This document shows positions 8,241-16,083 of a DNA stretch of 47,410 nt, piece after piece (the first letter of the stretch is position 1; each line of letters starts with the position of its first letter). Below the pieces are notes generated by a model. It was not told the DNA's origin. It did not search any database and saw only the letters and a program-made list of their open reading frames with translations. This DNA comes from an uncultured Oscillospiraceae bacterium (lineage in GTDB: Bacteria > Bacillota > Clostridia > Oscillospirales > Oscillospiraceae), in contig CAJFNY010000038.1 in the NCBI GenBank assembly GCA_904395865.1, positions 1 to 47,410 of the forward strand, written 5' to 3'. The translations under genes were made by a program, and so were the position numbers.

Positions 8241-9056
8241 CTAGCCCGCTTTTTTGGGAATGCGGATCGTCAGGACGATCTCCTCGTCGGTCTCTTCCTG
8301 CGTCTTGGCTGCCGGGATGCCGGCGTGCTTGATCAGGTCCAGATTGTGCTCCACCGTGTTGAGGAACAACCGGACGTCCCGCAGGATGAAGCGGCCCAGA
8401 CCGCGGCGGGGCTCCGGCGGCTGCTTTTGGGCCAGCAGCCGGTCGATGTACTGCTCCGCCGTCGCCACGTTCATCTGCCGGCGGACGATCTCGGCGATGG
8501 CATCCAGCCGCGCCTGCTCCCCCTCCAGCTTCAGCAGGGCCCGGGCGTGGCGCTCCGACAGCCCGTTCTGCCGGATGGCCGCCAGCACCGACGGCGGGTG
8601 GCGCAGCAGCCGCAGCTTGTTGGCCACGGCCGACTGGCTCTTGCCCACCCGCATGGCCGCCTGCTCCTGGCTCATGCCGTACAGGCGCATGAGCCGGGCC
8701 AGTCCCTCGGCTTCCTCGATGAAGTCCAGATCCCGACGCTGCAGATTCTCCACCAGCGCCAGCATTCCCGACTGCTCCTCGTCCACCGTCAGCAGAATGC
8801 AGGGCACCTCCGTCAGCCCCGCCATCCGTGCGGCCCGCAGGCGGCGCTCTCCCGCCACCAGCTCATAGCCGTTCTGACGCCGCCGGACCGAAAGCGGCTG
8901 CAGGATCCCGTACTGCACGATGCTGGTGGCCAGCTCCTGCAGCCCCTGCTGATCGAAGATCTTGCGGGGCTGCGAGGGGTTGGGCCGCACCGCATTGATG
9001 GGAAGGTACACCACCCGGCCGGTCTCCATGAACGAGCGTGTTCTCGGTTTCTGCAT
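8241..9056 (-). CDS. ParB/Spo0J/Noc-family DNA-binding protein
   Basis: 271 aa, start ATG at 9056 after AAGGAGGAGAGGAT. The N-terminal CTP-binding ParB domain shows NPSQPRKIF, the box GYELVAGERRLRAARMAG and ALVENLQRRDLDFIEEA. A helix-turn-helix follows (MSQEQAAMRVGKSQSAVANKLRLL), then a C-terminal dimerisation region. ParB proteins bind parS and slide on DNA to organise the origin. Noc paralogues bind NBS sites and block division over the nucleoid. No parA neighbour is present, which favours a Noc-like role, but the recognition helix alone does not settle it for me. No convincing parS or NBS palindrome is visible nearby. The gene is monocistronic. Confidence 0.88.
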   Translation of the reverse strand: MQKPRTRSFMETGRVVYLPINAVRPNPSQPRKIFDQQGLQELATSIVQYGILQPLSVRRRQNGYELVAGERRLRAARMAGLTEVPCILLTVDEEQSGMLALVENLQRRDLDFIEEAEGLARLMRLYGMSQEQAAMRVGKSQSAVANKLRLLRHPPSVLAAIRQNGLSERHARALLKLEGEQARLDAIAEIVRRQMNVATAEQYIDRLLAQKQPPEPRRGLGRFILRDVRLFLNTVEHNLDLIKHAGIPAAKTQEETDEEIVLTIRIPKKAG

Positions 9057-9122
9057 ATCCTCTCCTCCTTTTGCAGAAGGCGGGAAATCCCTCTCCGATT
9101 TCTCGCCATTTCCGATGGTTTC

Positions 9123-9131
9123 AGTTTACCA
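9123..9131 (-). promoter_or_regulatory. Putative extended -10 promoter of the ParB/Noc-like gene
   Basis: Minus strand TGGTAAACT (TG-N-TAAACT), about 70 nt upstream of the start at 9056. The -35 region is poor, so the call rests on the extended -10, a pattern seen before several genes here. Confidence 0.45.
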
Positions 9132-9259
9132 AATTGTGCTGAAAATGCACGCGAAAACCGTCGTCAGCCCACAATAAATTGTGTGAATGTTTTGCTTTCC
9201 ACACAACATGTTGGGAAATATCGGGGAATGGCGAAGGCCGCCGGAAGCGTGCTGTGGAA

Positions 9260-9327
9260 AAAAATTGCCCGCACCGCTGCTGGCGGTGCGGGCGGGAATG
9301 GAAAGCGCCTCGGGTTGGATAAGCTGT
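9260..9327 (-). ncRNA. Candidate small RNA ending in an intrinsic terminator
   Basis: On the minus strand an extended -10 TGGTATACT (plus 9334-9342) is followed about 35 nt later by an 11-bp perfect hairpin (arms 9267-9277 and 9283-9293) and then AATTTTTTT. No open reading frame fits between them. The transcript would be about 65-70 nt and would stop about 200 nt before the ParB/Noc-like start, which has its own possible promoter at 9123. It could instead be an attenuated leader of that gene. The remainder of 9057-9454 holds nothing else I can support apart from the promoters listed. Confidence 0.35.
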
Positions 9328-9388
9328 ACCGTCAGTATACCAGGCGGAGAGCGCGAAGTCCGGCGAAGGCCGTCGGCCGTGGATTTTC

Positions 9389-9417
9389 TTGATGATGCGG
9401 CCGGAATGTGGTATCAT
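9389..9417 (+). promoter_or_regulatory. Promoter of lspA-rluD
   Basis: TTGATG at 9389-9394 and TATCAT at 9412-9417, spacer 17 nt, with an extended TGG before the -10. It lies 38 nt upstream of the lspA start. Confidence 0.7.
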
Positions 9418-9454
9418 GACGGCAGACGCTGCAATCCGGCAAGGAGGATTTTGG

Positions 9455-9928
9455 ATGCGCTATCTGTGGATTACGCTGGCAGCCGCCGCCATGGTGGGGC
9501 TGGACCAGCTGACGAAATACTGGACCGTCCGCAGCATTCCGCTGGGCGGCGAGCTGCCCGTGTGGGACGGGGTGTTCCACCTGACGTACGTACAGAATAC
9601 CGGCATGGCCTTCTCCATGCTGGAGGGGGCGCGCTGGCTGTTCCTGATCCTGACGGTGGCGGTGCTGGCGGCGCTGGTGGTGGCCGTGGCGCGCCGGTGG
9701 CTGACGCACCCGGTGGCCCTGGCGGCCGTGGCGTGCGTCATCGGCGGCGGCGTGGGTAACCTGATTGACCGGGCGGTCCACGGCTACGTGGTGGACATGA
9801 TCGAGCTGGAGTTCATGCGCTTCGCCGTGTTCAACGTGGCCGACTGCTTCGTCTGCATCGGCGCGGCGCTGCTGCTGGTGTGGGCCGTGTTCTTCGACCG
9901 GAGAGACCGGAAGGAGACGGAGCCGTGA
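9455..9928 (+). CDS. lspA: Lipoprotein signal peptidase (signal peptidase II)
   Basis: 157 aa, ATG at 9455 after AAGGAGGATTTTGG. It is an integral membrane aspartyl protease with four predicted helices. It cleaves the signal peptide from diacylglyceryl-modified prolipoproteins just before the lipobox cysteine. Catalytic aspartates are visible as D114 in GYVVDMIEL and D130 in FNVADC; NLIDRA and NTGMAF are the other family signatures. It overlaps the next gene by a GTGA junction. The order lspA-rluD is standard in Firmicutes. Substrates are likely to include the three lipoproteins in this window. Confidence 0.97.
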   Translation: MRYLWITLAAAAMVGLDQLTKYWTVRSIPLGGELPVWDGVFHLTYVQNTGMAFSMLEGARWLFLILTVAVLAALVVAVARRWLTHPVALAAVACVIGGGVGNLIDRAVHGYVVDMIELEFMRFAVFNVADCFVCIGAALLLVWAVFFDRRDRKETEP

Positions 9929-10827
9929 CCGTCGTCTGCCCCGAGGCGGGGGCGCGGATGGACGTGGCCCTGGCGCAGCTGCTGCCGGAGGTCAGCCGGT
10001 CGGCGGCGCAGCGGCTGCTGGAGGAGGGGCGCGTCACGTGCGGCGGCCGGACCGTGAAGAAGAACGAGCGGACCGAGGCCGGCCAGACGCTGGAGGTGGC
10101 GCTGCCGGAGCCGGAGCCGCTGGACGTGCGGCCCCAGGCCATCCCGCTGGACGTGGCGTACGAGGACGACGACGTGATCGTCGTCAACAAGCCCAAGGGG
10201 CTGGTGGTGCACCCGGCGGCGGGCCACCCGGACGGGACGCTCGTCAACGCGCTGCTGTACCACTGTGCCGGCAGCCTGTCGGGCATCAACGGCGTGCTGC
10301 GGCCGGGCATCGTCCACCGGATCGACAAGGACACGTCGGGTCTGGTGATCGCGGCCAAGAACGACTTCGCCCACCAGGCCCTGGCGGCCCAGCTGGAGGA
10401 CCACACCCTGGCCCGGACGTACGAGGCCGTCGTCGTCGGCGGCATCCGGGAGGACGGCGGCACCGTGGACGCGCCCATCGGCCGCAGCCCGGCGGACCGG
10501 AAGAAGATGGCCGTGGTGGCCGGCGGCCGCCGGGCCGTGACGCACTTCCGGGTGCTGGAGCGGTACCGGGGGTACACCCGCGTGGAGTGCCGCCTGGAGA
10601 CGGGGCGGACCCATCAGATCCGCGTCCACATGGCGTACCGGGGCCATCCGATCCTCGGCGACACGGTGTACGGCCGGAAGAAGCCGGAGCTGGGGCAGGA
10701 CAGCCAGTGCCTCCACGCCCGGGAGCTGACCTTTCTCCACCCGCGGACGGGCCGGCCGGTGACGGTGACGTGCGGCCTGCCCGACTACTTCCGGGCCGTG
10801 CTGGAGAAGCTGGTGCCGCTGGAATGA
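9925..10827 (+). CDS. rluD: RluA-family 23S rRNA pseudouridine synthase
   Basis: 300 aa from a GTG at 9925 that overlaps the lspA stop and has AAGGAGACGG before it. An N-terminal S4 RNA-binding domain (about residues 8-65) is followed by the pseudouridine synthase domain. Motif HRIDKDTSGL carries catalytic D134, and LETGRTHQIRVH and HPILGDTVYG are the conserved C-terminal motifs. The enzyme isomerises uridine in large-subunit rRNA. The rluD assignment follows from length, the S4 domain and lspA linkage; other RluA-family specificities cannot be excluded. Confidence 0.92.
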   Translation: MTVVCPEAGARMDVALAQLLPEVSRSAAQRLLEEGRVTCGGRTVKKNERTEAGQTLEVALPEPEPLDVRPQAIPLDVAYEDDDVIVVNKPKGLVVHPAAGHPDGTLVNALLYHCAGSLSGINGVLRPGIVHRIDKDTSGLVIAAKNDFAHQALAAQLEDHTLARTYEAVVVGGIREDGGTVDAPIGRSPADRKKMAVVAGGRRAVTHFRVLERYRGYTRVECRLETGRTHQIRVHMAYRGHPILGDTVYGRKKPELGQDSQCLHARELTFLHPRTGRPVTVTCGLPDYFRAVLEKLVPLE

Positions 10828-10869
10828 CCGCGGCCTCCCGCCTGGAACGACAGCCGTGCTGGGGAAGGG

Positions 10870-10909
10870 AAAAAACGTATGGGGCGGCAGCAAGAATTGC
10901 TGCCGCCCC
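10870..10909 (-). terminator. Terminator between rluD and the DUF1835/DUF3658-like remnant
   Basis: 13-bp perfect stem (10881-10893 with 10897-10909, loop GAA). On the minus strand it is followed by ATACG and six T's, so it mainly terminates the minus-strand unit. It may also serve rluD. Confidence 0.75.
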
Positions 10910-10942
10910 TGGACTGCCTGCCGGCAGACGGACGGAAACGGT

Positions 10943-11578
10943 CTATCTCCCGGTTTTCCGCAGGATTCGGCGGTAGACCGGCCCATCCGGCTCCGGTTCC
11001 GTGACGGGGGTCAGCCGTCCGTCGCGGATGAACTGCTCGATGCGCAGCGCGATCCACCCATCCCCGAGCCCAAATTGATACGTTCCCAACACCTGTCCGA
11101 TGAGCTGTGCCTCCACGAATTCGTCCGCCTGGGCGTCGAGCTCCCGAAGAATCCATGCATCGTACAGGGAGTCCGGGGCACTGACCAATTTGCCGTTCAC
11201 CACGGCGCGGAGCGTTGCGTTCTCCTGCTGCAGTGTTTTCCAGCGGTTTGCCAGGCTACGGACGTAATTTGTGGGCAGCTTCGTGCCCCGCAAGGCCATT
11301 TCTTGGAAGCGGCGCGGCTCCACTCCGCCCCAGCCGGCATACTGGACGACGGTGCTGTCCGGCCGCAGCTCCCATTCCGGGAGCTCCACGAGCGTAATCT
11401 CCAGCCTTTCCAGCCCCAGGGGCCGCAGTTGCTCCGCCAGCCAGTGCAGGCCGCACGCGGCATCCGGCTCGCGGCCTCCCCATACGCGGATGGGCTCGCC
11501 CCTCATTTCGGGCGGGAATTCCACCCGTTTCGGTTCGCAGACGGCAGGCGCGGCCCGCCTGCGTGCTTCTTGGCGGTG
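10943..11578 (-). pseudogene. C-terminal remnant of a DUF1835/DUF3658-like protein
   Basis: The frame from 11524 down encodes 193 aa similar, from memory, to the C-terminal half of DUF1835/DUF3658 proteins (GLHWLAEQL, LPEWE, WKTLQQENATLRAVVNGKLVSAPDSLYDAWILRE, GLGDGWIALRIEQFI). The N-terminal half usual in the family, about 100-120 residues, is absent. The frame is open back to the TAG stop of the upstream HTH gene and shares its frame exactly. The GTG at 11524 has no ribosome site, and the internal ATG lacks one too. I read it as a 5'-deleted gene fused behind the regulator's stop. It could still be translated at low level. Confidence 0.6.
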
Positions 11579-12088
11579 CTATCCCTTCTTCCGCGTCAGG
11601 ATGAGCCCGACGATGGCGCCGAGCAGGAGGACCGGCGCGACCCGGACGTACAGCCATTCCGCCGCGTGGAGGCCCACGCCGAGGACGGCGGTCTCGGGAT
11701 CGGTGAAATCCCACGCCTGGTAGGGGCTTCCCACGAAGAACAGGATCAGAAAGCCGGCGGTGAGGGCGATGCACAGGGCGATCAGCGCTCCGCGCACGAT
11801 GCGCCTGCGGGCCTCCTTCTGCCGGGCCAGCTGCAGGTTGACGACCTCCAGCTTTTCGGCGATGGCCTTCAGGCCGTCTGCCTCCGTCTCGGCGACGGAC
11901 TCCCCCAGCAGTGTGCTGACCGGGGCTTCGAGCACCTCCGACAGGGAGACCAGCAGATCCGAATCGGGCACGGACCGCCCCTGCTCCCACTTGGATACGG
12001 TCTGCCGCACGACGTTGAGCCGGACGGCAAGCTCCTGCTGGGAAAGCCCCTTCGCCTTCCGGAGTGCCCGGATGTTTTCGTTGAGCAA
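11579..12088 (-). CDS. Xre-family HTH regulator with C-terminal membrane helices
   Basis: 169 aa from a TTG at 12088, chosen because AAAGGAGG sits 7 nt upstream; the longer frame lacks a site. Residues about 4-60 form an HTH_3 domain (IRALRKAKGLSQQELAVRLNVVRQTVSKWEQGRSVPD), followed by a coiled linker and two hydrophobic helices (about 95-120 and 140-165). Membrane-tethered Xre regulators of this type usually control a neighbouring gene. The gene after its stop is the truncated remnant, which shares its frame. Target and signal are unknown. Confidence 0.85.
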   Translation of the reverse strand: MLNENIRALRKAKGLSQQELAVRLNVVRQTVSKWEQGRSVPDSDLLVSLSEVLEAPVSTLLGESVAETEADGLKAIAEKLEVVNLQLARQKEARRRIVRGALIALCIALTAGFLILFFVGSPYQAWDFTDPETAVLGVGLHAAEWLYVRVAPVLLLGAIVGLILTRKKG

Positions 12089-12252
12089 TGTGACTGCCTC
12101 CTTTCGTTCCTGGCATCCCCATTGTAGGCGGAAGTGCCCGTTGCTGCAAGCAACGCGGCGTAACACGGCGCCCGGGCGGCAGACTTTTTCACTCGCTGAT
12201 GAAACTTTTTCCCGCGCTGCCGCCGCTGAGAGGGTGAAGGGAGGGAGAGGCC

Positions 12253-12768
12253 GTGCACCGTGCGGAGATTGCCGCCGCGTTCCGGAAGCTGTACGATGAG
12301 ACGCGGCGCGAGACGCTGATCTACCTGACGGCCCGCTGCGCCGACCCGGGCGACGCGGCGGACCTGTTCCAGGAGACGTACGTGGAGGCGTACGCGGCCC
12401 TGTGCCGCCGGGGACCGGCCTACGTGCGCAGCGGCGAGGCCTTCGTGAAGAAACTGGCGGCCCAGCAGCTCCACCGGCACTACCGCCGGCGGGAACTGCG
12501 CCGGGAGGTGCCGCTGGAGGCGGTGGAGGCCGCCGTGCCGGCCCCGCCGGAGGAGATCGACGACCGGCTCGTCACCGAGGCGCTGCTGGAGCGGGTGCAT
12601 GCGGCCCTGGGCCGCCAGCCGGCGCTGACCCGGAAGATCTTCGCCCTGCACTTCTCCCTGGGGCTGACCCTGGCCGAGACGGCCGCGGAGCTGGGCGTCA
12701 GCGAATCCTTCGTGAAGAACCGCCTGTACCGCACCGTGGCGCAGCTGCGCCGGGAGTGCGGCTTCTGA
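12253..12768 (+). CDS. ECF-type RNA polymerase sigma factor
   Basis: 171 aa from a GTG after GAAGGGAGGGAGAGG. Region 2 spans about residues 5-75 (DAADLFQETYVEAYAAL), and region 4 is at about 110-168 (PALTRKIFALHFSLGLTLAETAAELGVSESFVKNRLYRTVAQLRR), with a helix-turn-helix. It has the length of group 4 sigma factors. It lies 12 nt before a membrane protein with a cytoplasmic N-terminus, the normal sigma/anti-sigma order. A weak ECF-like promoter, CGTAAC at 12159-12164 with AGAC 16 nt later, could reflect autoregulation but departs from the usual CGTC. Confidence 0.9.
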   Translation: MHRAEIAAAFRKLYDETRRETLIYLTARCADPGDAADLFQETYVEAYAALCRRGPAYVRSGEAFVKKLAAQQLHRHYRRRELRREVPLEAVEAAVPAPPEEIDDRLVTEALLERVHAALGRQPALTRKIFALHFSLGLTLAETAAELGVSESFVKNRLYRTVAQLRRECGF

Positions 12769-12780
12769 AAGGAGCGAACG

Positions 12781-13623
12781 ATGGAACTGTATCCGTTTTT
12801 CAAAGCCGTCTGCGACCGGGATCTGCCGGACTTCGGGGCCGTGGCCCGGGAGATCACCGCGGCGCGGCCCCGGCGGCCGCGGATGCGGCTGCTGCCCGCA
12901 GTCGCCATGGTGGCCGTCGCCGTGGCGGCCGGCGCGGCGCTGCTGCCGCGCCTGACGGCGCCGACCCCTGCCCCCGTTCCGCCCGCCGCCGGGGCAGCTC
13001 CCGTGGCCGAGACGGCGGCCGACCCGGCCCGTCCGCCGCAAACCGTGTCGGAGACCGTGGTGTTCCACGACCTGCCGGCAGAGGACATCGTCCCGGCCCT
13101 GGATGTGGGGATGTCCCAAATCCTGATGGAGCACGGCCAGCCGTGGACCCTGGCGCAGATCCTTGACTACTGGGGCTTCGACCCGCTGCCCGACGCGCTG
13201 CCGGAGGGACTGTCGCCCACCTTCGACGGCGCGTCCACCTGGCGGTACGCCGACTACGACGGCCTGCTGTGGGACCAGTTCGCCTTCACCTGGCGGGAGC
13301 ACACGGCTGACTGGGAGGGGTACGACCCGCTGGAGCGGAGCCTGACCGTCACGGCAGCCACCGGGGAGATCTTCACCTGCGCCATCTGGATGTTCGACGA
13401 GGAGATGGCCCCGTCGGAGATCGGCGGCGTGACCATGATGCTGGGCCGGCGGGAGGTGTCCTACGGGCCGTACACCGACGGCCCCGACGGGGAGAAGCTC
13501 CCCGCCGGGTACTACCTGATGCTGGAGGCCCAGTTCGAGTACGGCGGCCTGCGCTTCCAGGTCCGGGCCGAGAACGTGACGGAGGCGGAGTTCCTGGCGG
13601 CCCTGCGGTCCATGGTGGACTGA
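12781..13623 (+). CDS. Membrane protein, putative anti-sigma factor
   Basis: 280 aa, ATG immediately after GAAAGGAGCGAACG, 12 nt past the sigma factor stop. A short cytoplasmic N-terminus (about 1-37, ending in PRRPRMR) precedes one transmembrane helix (about 38-58). A Pro/Ala linker and a soluble extracellular domain (about 90-280) follow. No zf-HC2 motif or other known anti-sigma domain is visible, so the role is inferred from gene order and topology. The outer domain is acidic and Trp/Tyr-rich and could be the sensor. Confidence 0.75.
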   Translation: MELYPFFKAVCDRDLPDFGAVAREITAARPRRPRMRLLPAVAMVAVAVAAGAALLPRLTAPTPAPVPPAAGAAPVAETAADPARPPQTVSETVVFHDLPAEDIVPALDVGMSQILMEHGQPWTLAQILDYWGFDPLPDALPEGLSPTFDGASTWRYADYDGLLWDQFAFTWREHTADWEGYDPLERSLTVTAATGEIFTCAIWMFDEEMAPSEIGGVTMMLGRREVSYGPYTDGPDGEKLPAGYYLMLEAQFEYGGLRFQVRAENVTEAEFLAALRSMVD

Positions 13624-13629
13624 GGCTGC

Positions 13630-13667
13630 GGGGGCGCGGAAAAATTTTCCCGCGCCCCCTTTCCTTT
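13630..13667 (+). terminator. Intrinsic terminator of the sigma/anti-sigma operon
   Basis: GGGGGCGCGG followed by A's pairs with T's and CCGCGCCCCC, with a one-base bulge, then a T-rich tail TTTCCTTTTTC. It begins 7 nt after the stop. Confidence 0.85.
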
Positions 13668-13722
13668 TTCCGCAAAATCGTGTACCATAGGCCCGTCAAT
13701 CCGAGGAGAGAGGGACGGTACG

Positions 13723-15138
13723 TTGAAACTGGAAAATGATCTCGGCCGCGACCCGGTGGGGCGGCTGGTGCGGCGGACGGCGATTCCCAGCATGCTGGGG
13801 CAGTTCGTCAGCGTGCTCTACAGCATCGTCGACCGGATGTACGTGGGCCATCTGCCGGGCATCGGCGACATCGCCCTGGCCGGCGTGGGCGTCTGCGGGC
13901 CGGTGGTGACGCTGGTGGGCTCGGCCGCGTCGCTGATCGGCGTGGGCGGCGCGCCGCTGATGAGCATCCGCATGGGCGAGGGGCGGCTGGACCGGGCGCG
14001 GGAGATCCTCAGCAACTGCTTTCTGCTGCTGCTGATCTGCGCGGCAGTGCTGATTGCGGGGCTCATGCCCCTGCGGGAGCCCATGCTGCGGCTGTTCGGC
14101 GCCAGCGACGCCACGCTGCCGTACGCCATGGAGTATTTCACCGTGTACCTGTGCGGCACGTTCTTCGCCCTGCTGGCCACGGGCATGAACCAGCTGGTCA
14201 TCTGCCAGGGGTACGCCCGGGTGGGGATGTGCTCGGTGGTGCTGGGGGCGGTGCTGAACATCGTGCTGGACCCCATCTGCATGTTCGTCCTGGACATGGG
14301 CGTCACCGGCGCGGCCCTGGCCACGGTCATCAGCCAGGCGGGCAGCGCCGCGTTCGTGCTGGCCTTCCTGCTGTCCCGCCGGGCGCCGGTGCGGCTGACC
14401 TTCGGCCGGCTGCAGGGGTGGATCGTCCGGCGGGTGCTGACCATGGGGCTGACGCCGTTCCTGATCATCGCCGTGGACAACGTGATGATCATCGTGATGA
14501 ACGCCGTGCTCCAGCGGTACGGCGGGCCGGAGCGGGGCGACCTGCTGGTCACGTGCAACACCATCGTCCAGAGCTTCATGCTCGTGGTGACGATGCCCCT
14601 GGGCGGCATCAGCACCGGCACCCAGAGCGTCCTGGGCTACAACTACGGCGCCGGCCGCGCCGACCGGGTCCTGGGAGCCCAGCGGCACATCGCGGCCCTG
14701 TGCGCGGGCTTCACGGCGGTGATGTTCGTGCTGGCCCGGCTGGCCGGGCCGCTGTTCGTCCGGCTGTTCACGGACGACGGCGCCCTGGCCGCCGAGGCCG
14801 TCCGGGCCATCGGCATCTGCACGCTGGCCATCATTCCTCTGGGCGTCCAGTACGCCATCGTCGACGGCTTCACCGGCATGGGTCAGGTGCAGCTGTCCCT
14901 GCCCCTGTCGGCCTGGCGGAAGCTGGTGTACTTCGCGGCCATCTTCCTGCTGCCGGCGGCTTTCGGCGCCGAGGCGGCGTTCTACGCCGAGCCGGTCTCC
15001 GACGTGCTGGGGCCGGCGGCCAGCATCGCCGTGTACCTCCTGTGCACGAAGCGGCTGCTGGCCCGGCGGGAGGAGGAGCTCCGCCGCAGCCGGGCGGCGG
15101 AAGCCGCTTCCCTTTCCGCTGCGGATGGGGTACAATAG
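13723..15138 (+). CDS. MATE-family multidrug efflux transporter
   Basis: 471 aa from a TTG with GAGGAGAGAGGG upstream; the nearby ATG is out of frame. Twelve hydrophobic segments in two homologous halves are visible, with MATE signatures such as AIPSMLGQFVSVLYSIVDRMYVGH near the start, GYARVGM, VLNIVLDPICMF and GTQSVLGYNYGAG in the second half. MATE proteins export cationic drugs or metabolites in exchange for Na+ or H+. Substrate is not inferable. It ends 25 nt before deoD, whose own -10 lies inside its last codons. Confidence 0.93.
   Translation: MKLENDLGRDPVGRLVRRTAIPSMLGQFVSVLYSIVDRMYVGHLPGIGDIALAGVGVCGPVVTLVGSAASLIGVGGAPLMSIRMGEGRLDRAREILSNCFLLLLICAAVLIAGLMPLREPMLRLFGASDATLPYAMEYFTVYLCGTFFALLATGMNQLVICQGYARVGMCSVVLGAVLNIVLDPICMFVLDMGVTGAALATVISQAGSAAFVLAFLLSRRAPVRLTFGRLQGWIVRRVLTMGLTPFLIIAVDNVMIIVMNAVLQRYGGPERGDLLVTCNTIVQSFMLVVTMPLGGISTGTQSVLGYNYGAGRADRVLGAQRHIAALCAGFTAVMFVLARLAGPLFVRLFTDDGALAAEAVRAIGICTLAIIPLGVQYAIVDGFTGMGQVQLSLPLSAWRKLVYFAAIFLLPAAFGAEAAFYAEPVSDVLGPAASIAVYLLCTKRLLARREEELRRSRAAEAASLSAADGVQ
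15131..15136 (+). promoter_or_regulatory. Possible -10 of deoD
   Basis: GGGGTACAAT overlaps the end of the MATE gene, 27 nt before the deoD start. The -35 (TTCCCT, 17 nt upstream) is weak. deoD may also be read through from the MATE transcript. Confidence 0.4.
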
Positions 15139-15163
15139 AGAAAAAACGAGAGGAGACGATCCC

Positions 15164-15904
15164 ATGTCCTATCCCACTCCGCACATCGCCGCCGCGCCGG
15201 CCGACTTCGGCCGCACCGTCCTGATGCCCGGCGACCCGCTGCGCTCGCAGTTCATCGCCGAGCACTTCCTGGAGGACGCGAAGCTCGTCAACAACGTCCG
15301 CGGCATCCAGGGCTACACGGGCACGTACCGGGGTGTCCGCGTGTCCGTCATGGCCAGCGGCATGGGCATGCCGTCCATGGGCATCTACTCCCGGGAGCTG
15401 TTCGAGGACTTCGGCGTGGAGAACATCCTGCGCATCGGCTCCGCCGGCGCGCTGCACGCGTCGGTGGCCCTGCGGGACATCGTCCTGGGCCAGGGCGCCT
15501 GCACCGACTCCAACTATGCCCACCAGTTCGGCCTGCCGGGCACCTTCGCGCCCATCGCCGACTTCACGCTGCTGCGGACGTGCGCCGAGACGGCCGAGCG
15601 GCTGGGCCTGGCGTACCGGGCCGGCAACCTGGTCAGCACCGACTGCTTCTATGGGGACGACGGTGATCTGCCGGAGTCCCGCCGCGTCAACGCCCTGTGG
15701 GCCAAGATGGGGGCGCTGGCCGTGGAGATGGAGGCGGCGGCCCTGTACTGCAACGCGGCCCGGGCCGGCCGCCGCGCCCTGGCCATCTGCACCATCTCCG
15801 ACCACCTCGTCACCGGCGAGGGCCTGCCGGCCGAGGCCCGGCAGACGTCCTTCACGGACATGATGCGCCTGGCACTGGAGACGGCCGTCGCCGTGGAGCC
15901 CTGA
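15164..15904 (+). CDS. deoD: DeoD-type purine nucleoside phosphorylase
   Basis: 246 aa, ATG at 15164 after AGAGGAGACG. It is a hexameric-type purine nucleoside phosphorylase that cleaves purine (deoxy)ribonucleosides with phosphate to base plus (deoxy)ribose 1-phosphate. Visible signatures are MPGDPLRSQFIAEHFLEDAKLVNNVRG cut over residues about 21-47, GSAGAL, the nucleoside-binding VEMEAAALY, and SDH with the catalytic Asp (TISDHLVTGE). Length is typical (about 235-240). It is a cytoplasmic salvage enzyme. A GC hairpin follows its stop. Confidence 0.96.
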   Translation: MSYPTPHIAAAPADFGRTVLMPGDPLRSQFIAEHFLEDAKLVNNVRGIQGYTGTYRGVRVSVMASGMGMPSMGIYSRELFEDFGVENILRIGSAGALHASVALRDIVLGQGACTDSNYAHQFGLPGTFAPIADFTLLRTCAETAERLGLAYRAGNLVSTDCFYGDDGDLPESRRVNALWAKMGALAVEMEAAALYCNAARAGRRALAICTISDHLVTGEGLPAEARQTSFTDMMRLALETAVAVEP

Positions 15905-15910
15905 GACGCT

Positions 15911-15942
15911 GTGCCGCCGCCCCGGCTGCGGAGCGGCGGCAC
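15911..15942 (+). terminator. Hairpin after deoD
   Basis: 10-bp perfect stem (15911-15920 with 15933-15942) with a 12-nt loop, 6 nt after the stop. The tail is A-rich, so it is a weaker terminator on the plus strand. Confidence 0.55.
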
Positions 15943-15947
15943 AAAAG

Positions 15948-16030
15948 AAAATTTCCAGAAACACTTGACAAGATATATATGATAGATTGTACGAAATGCC
16001 GGGCGGCCGCCGGGGTTTCGTACATTTTTT
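15948..16030 (+). promoter_or_regulatory. Promoter-hairpin cassette, copy 1
   Basis: The order is AAAATTTCCAGAA, CTTGACA (TTGACA 15965-15970), an AT-dinucleotide tract, GATAGAT, then an inverted repeat TGTACGAAA...TTTCGTACA enclosing a GC-rich core, then TTTTTT. Copy 2 at 20593-20680 (minus strand) is nearly identical outside the core and the AT tract. Both precede lipoprotein genes by about 55 nt. It looks like a promoter directly followed by a terminator-like or 5' protective hairpin. Which hexamer is the true -10 is unclear: TAGATT lies only 12 nt from the -35 here. Confidence 0.7.
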
Positions 16031-16083
16031 CGATTTCCACGGCGGCGGCAGGCAGAATCTCATGTGAAAGGAAGTCAACGATC

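Noticed and set aside
9204..9213. CAACATGTTG palindrome near the ParB/Noc-like gene as a parS or NBS site
   Set aside because: It does not match the parS (TGTTTCACGTGAAACA-type) or NBS (ATTTCCCGGGAAAT-type) consensus and is only 10 bp.
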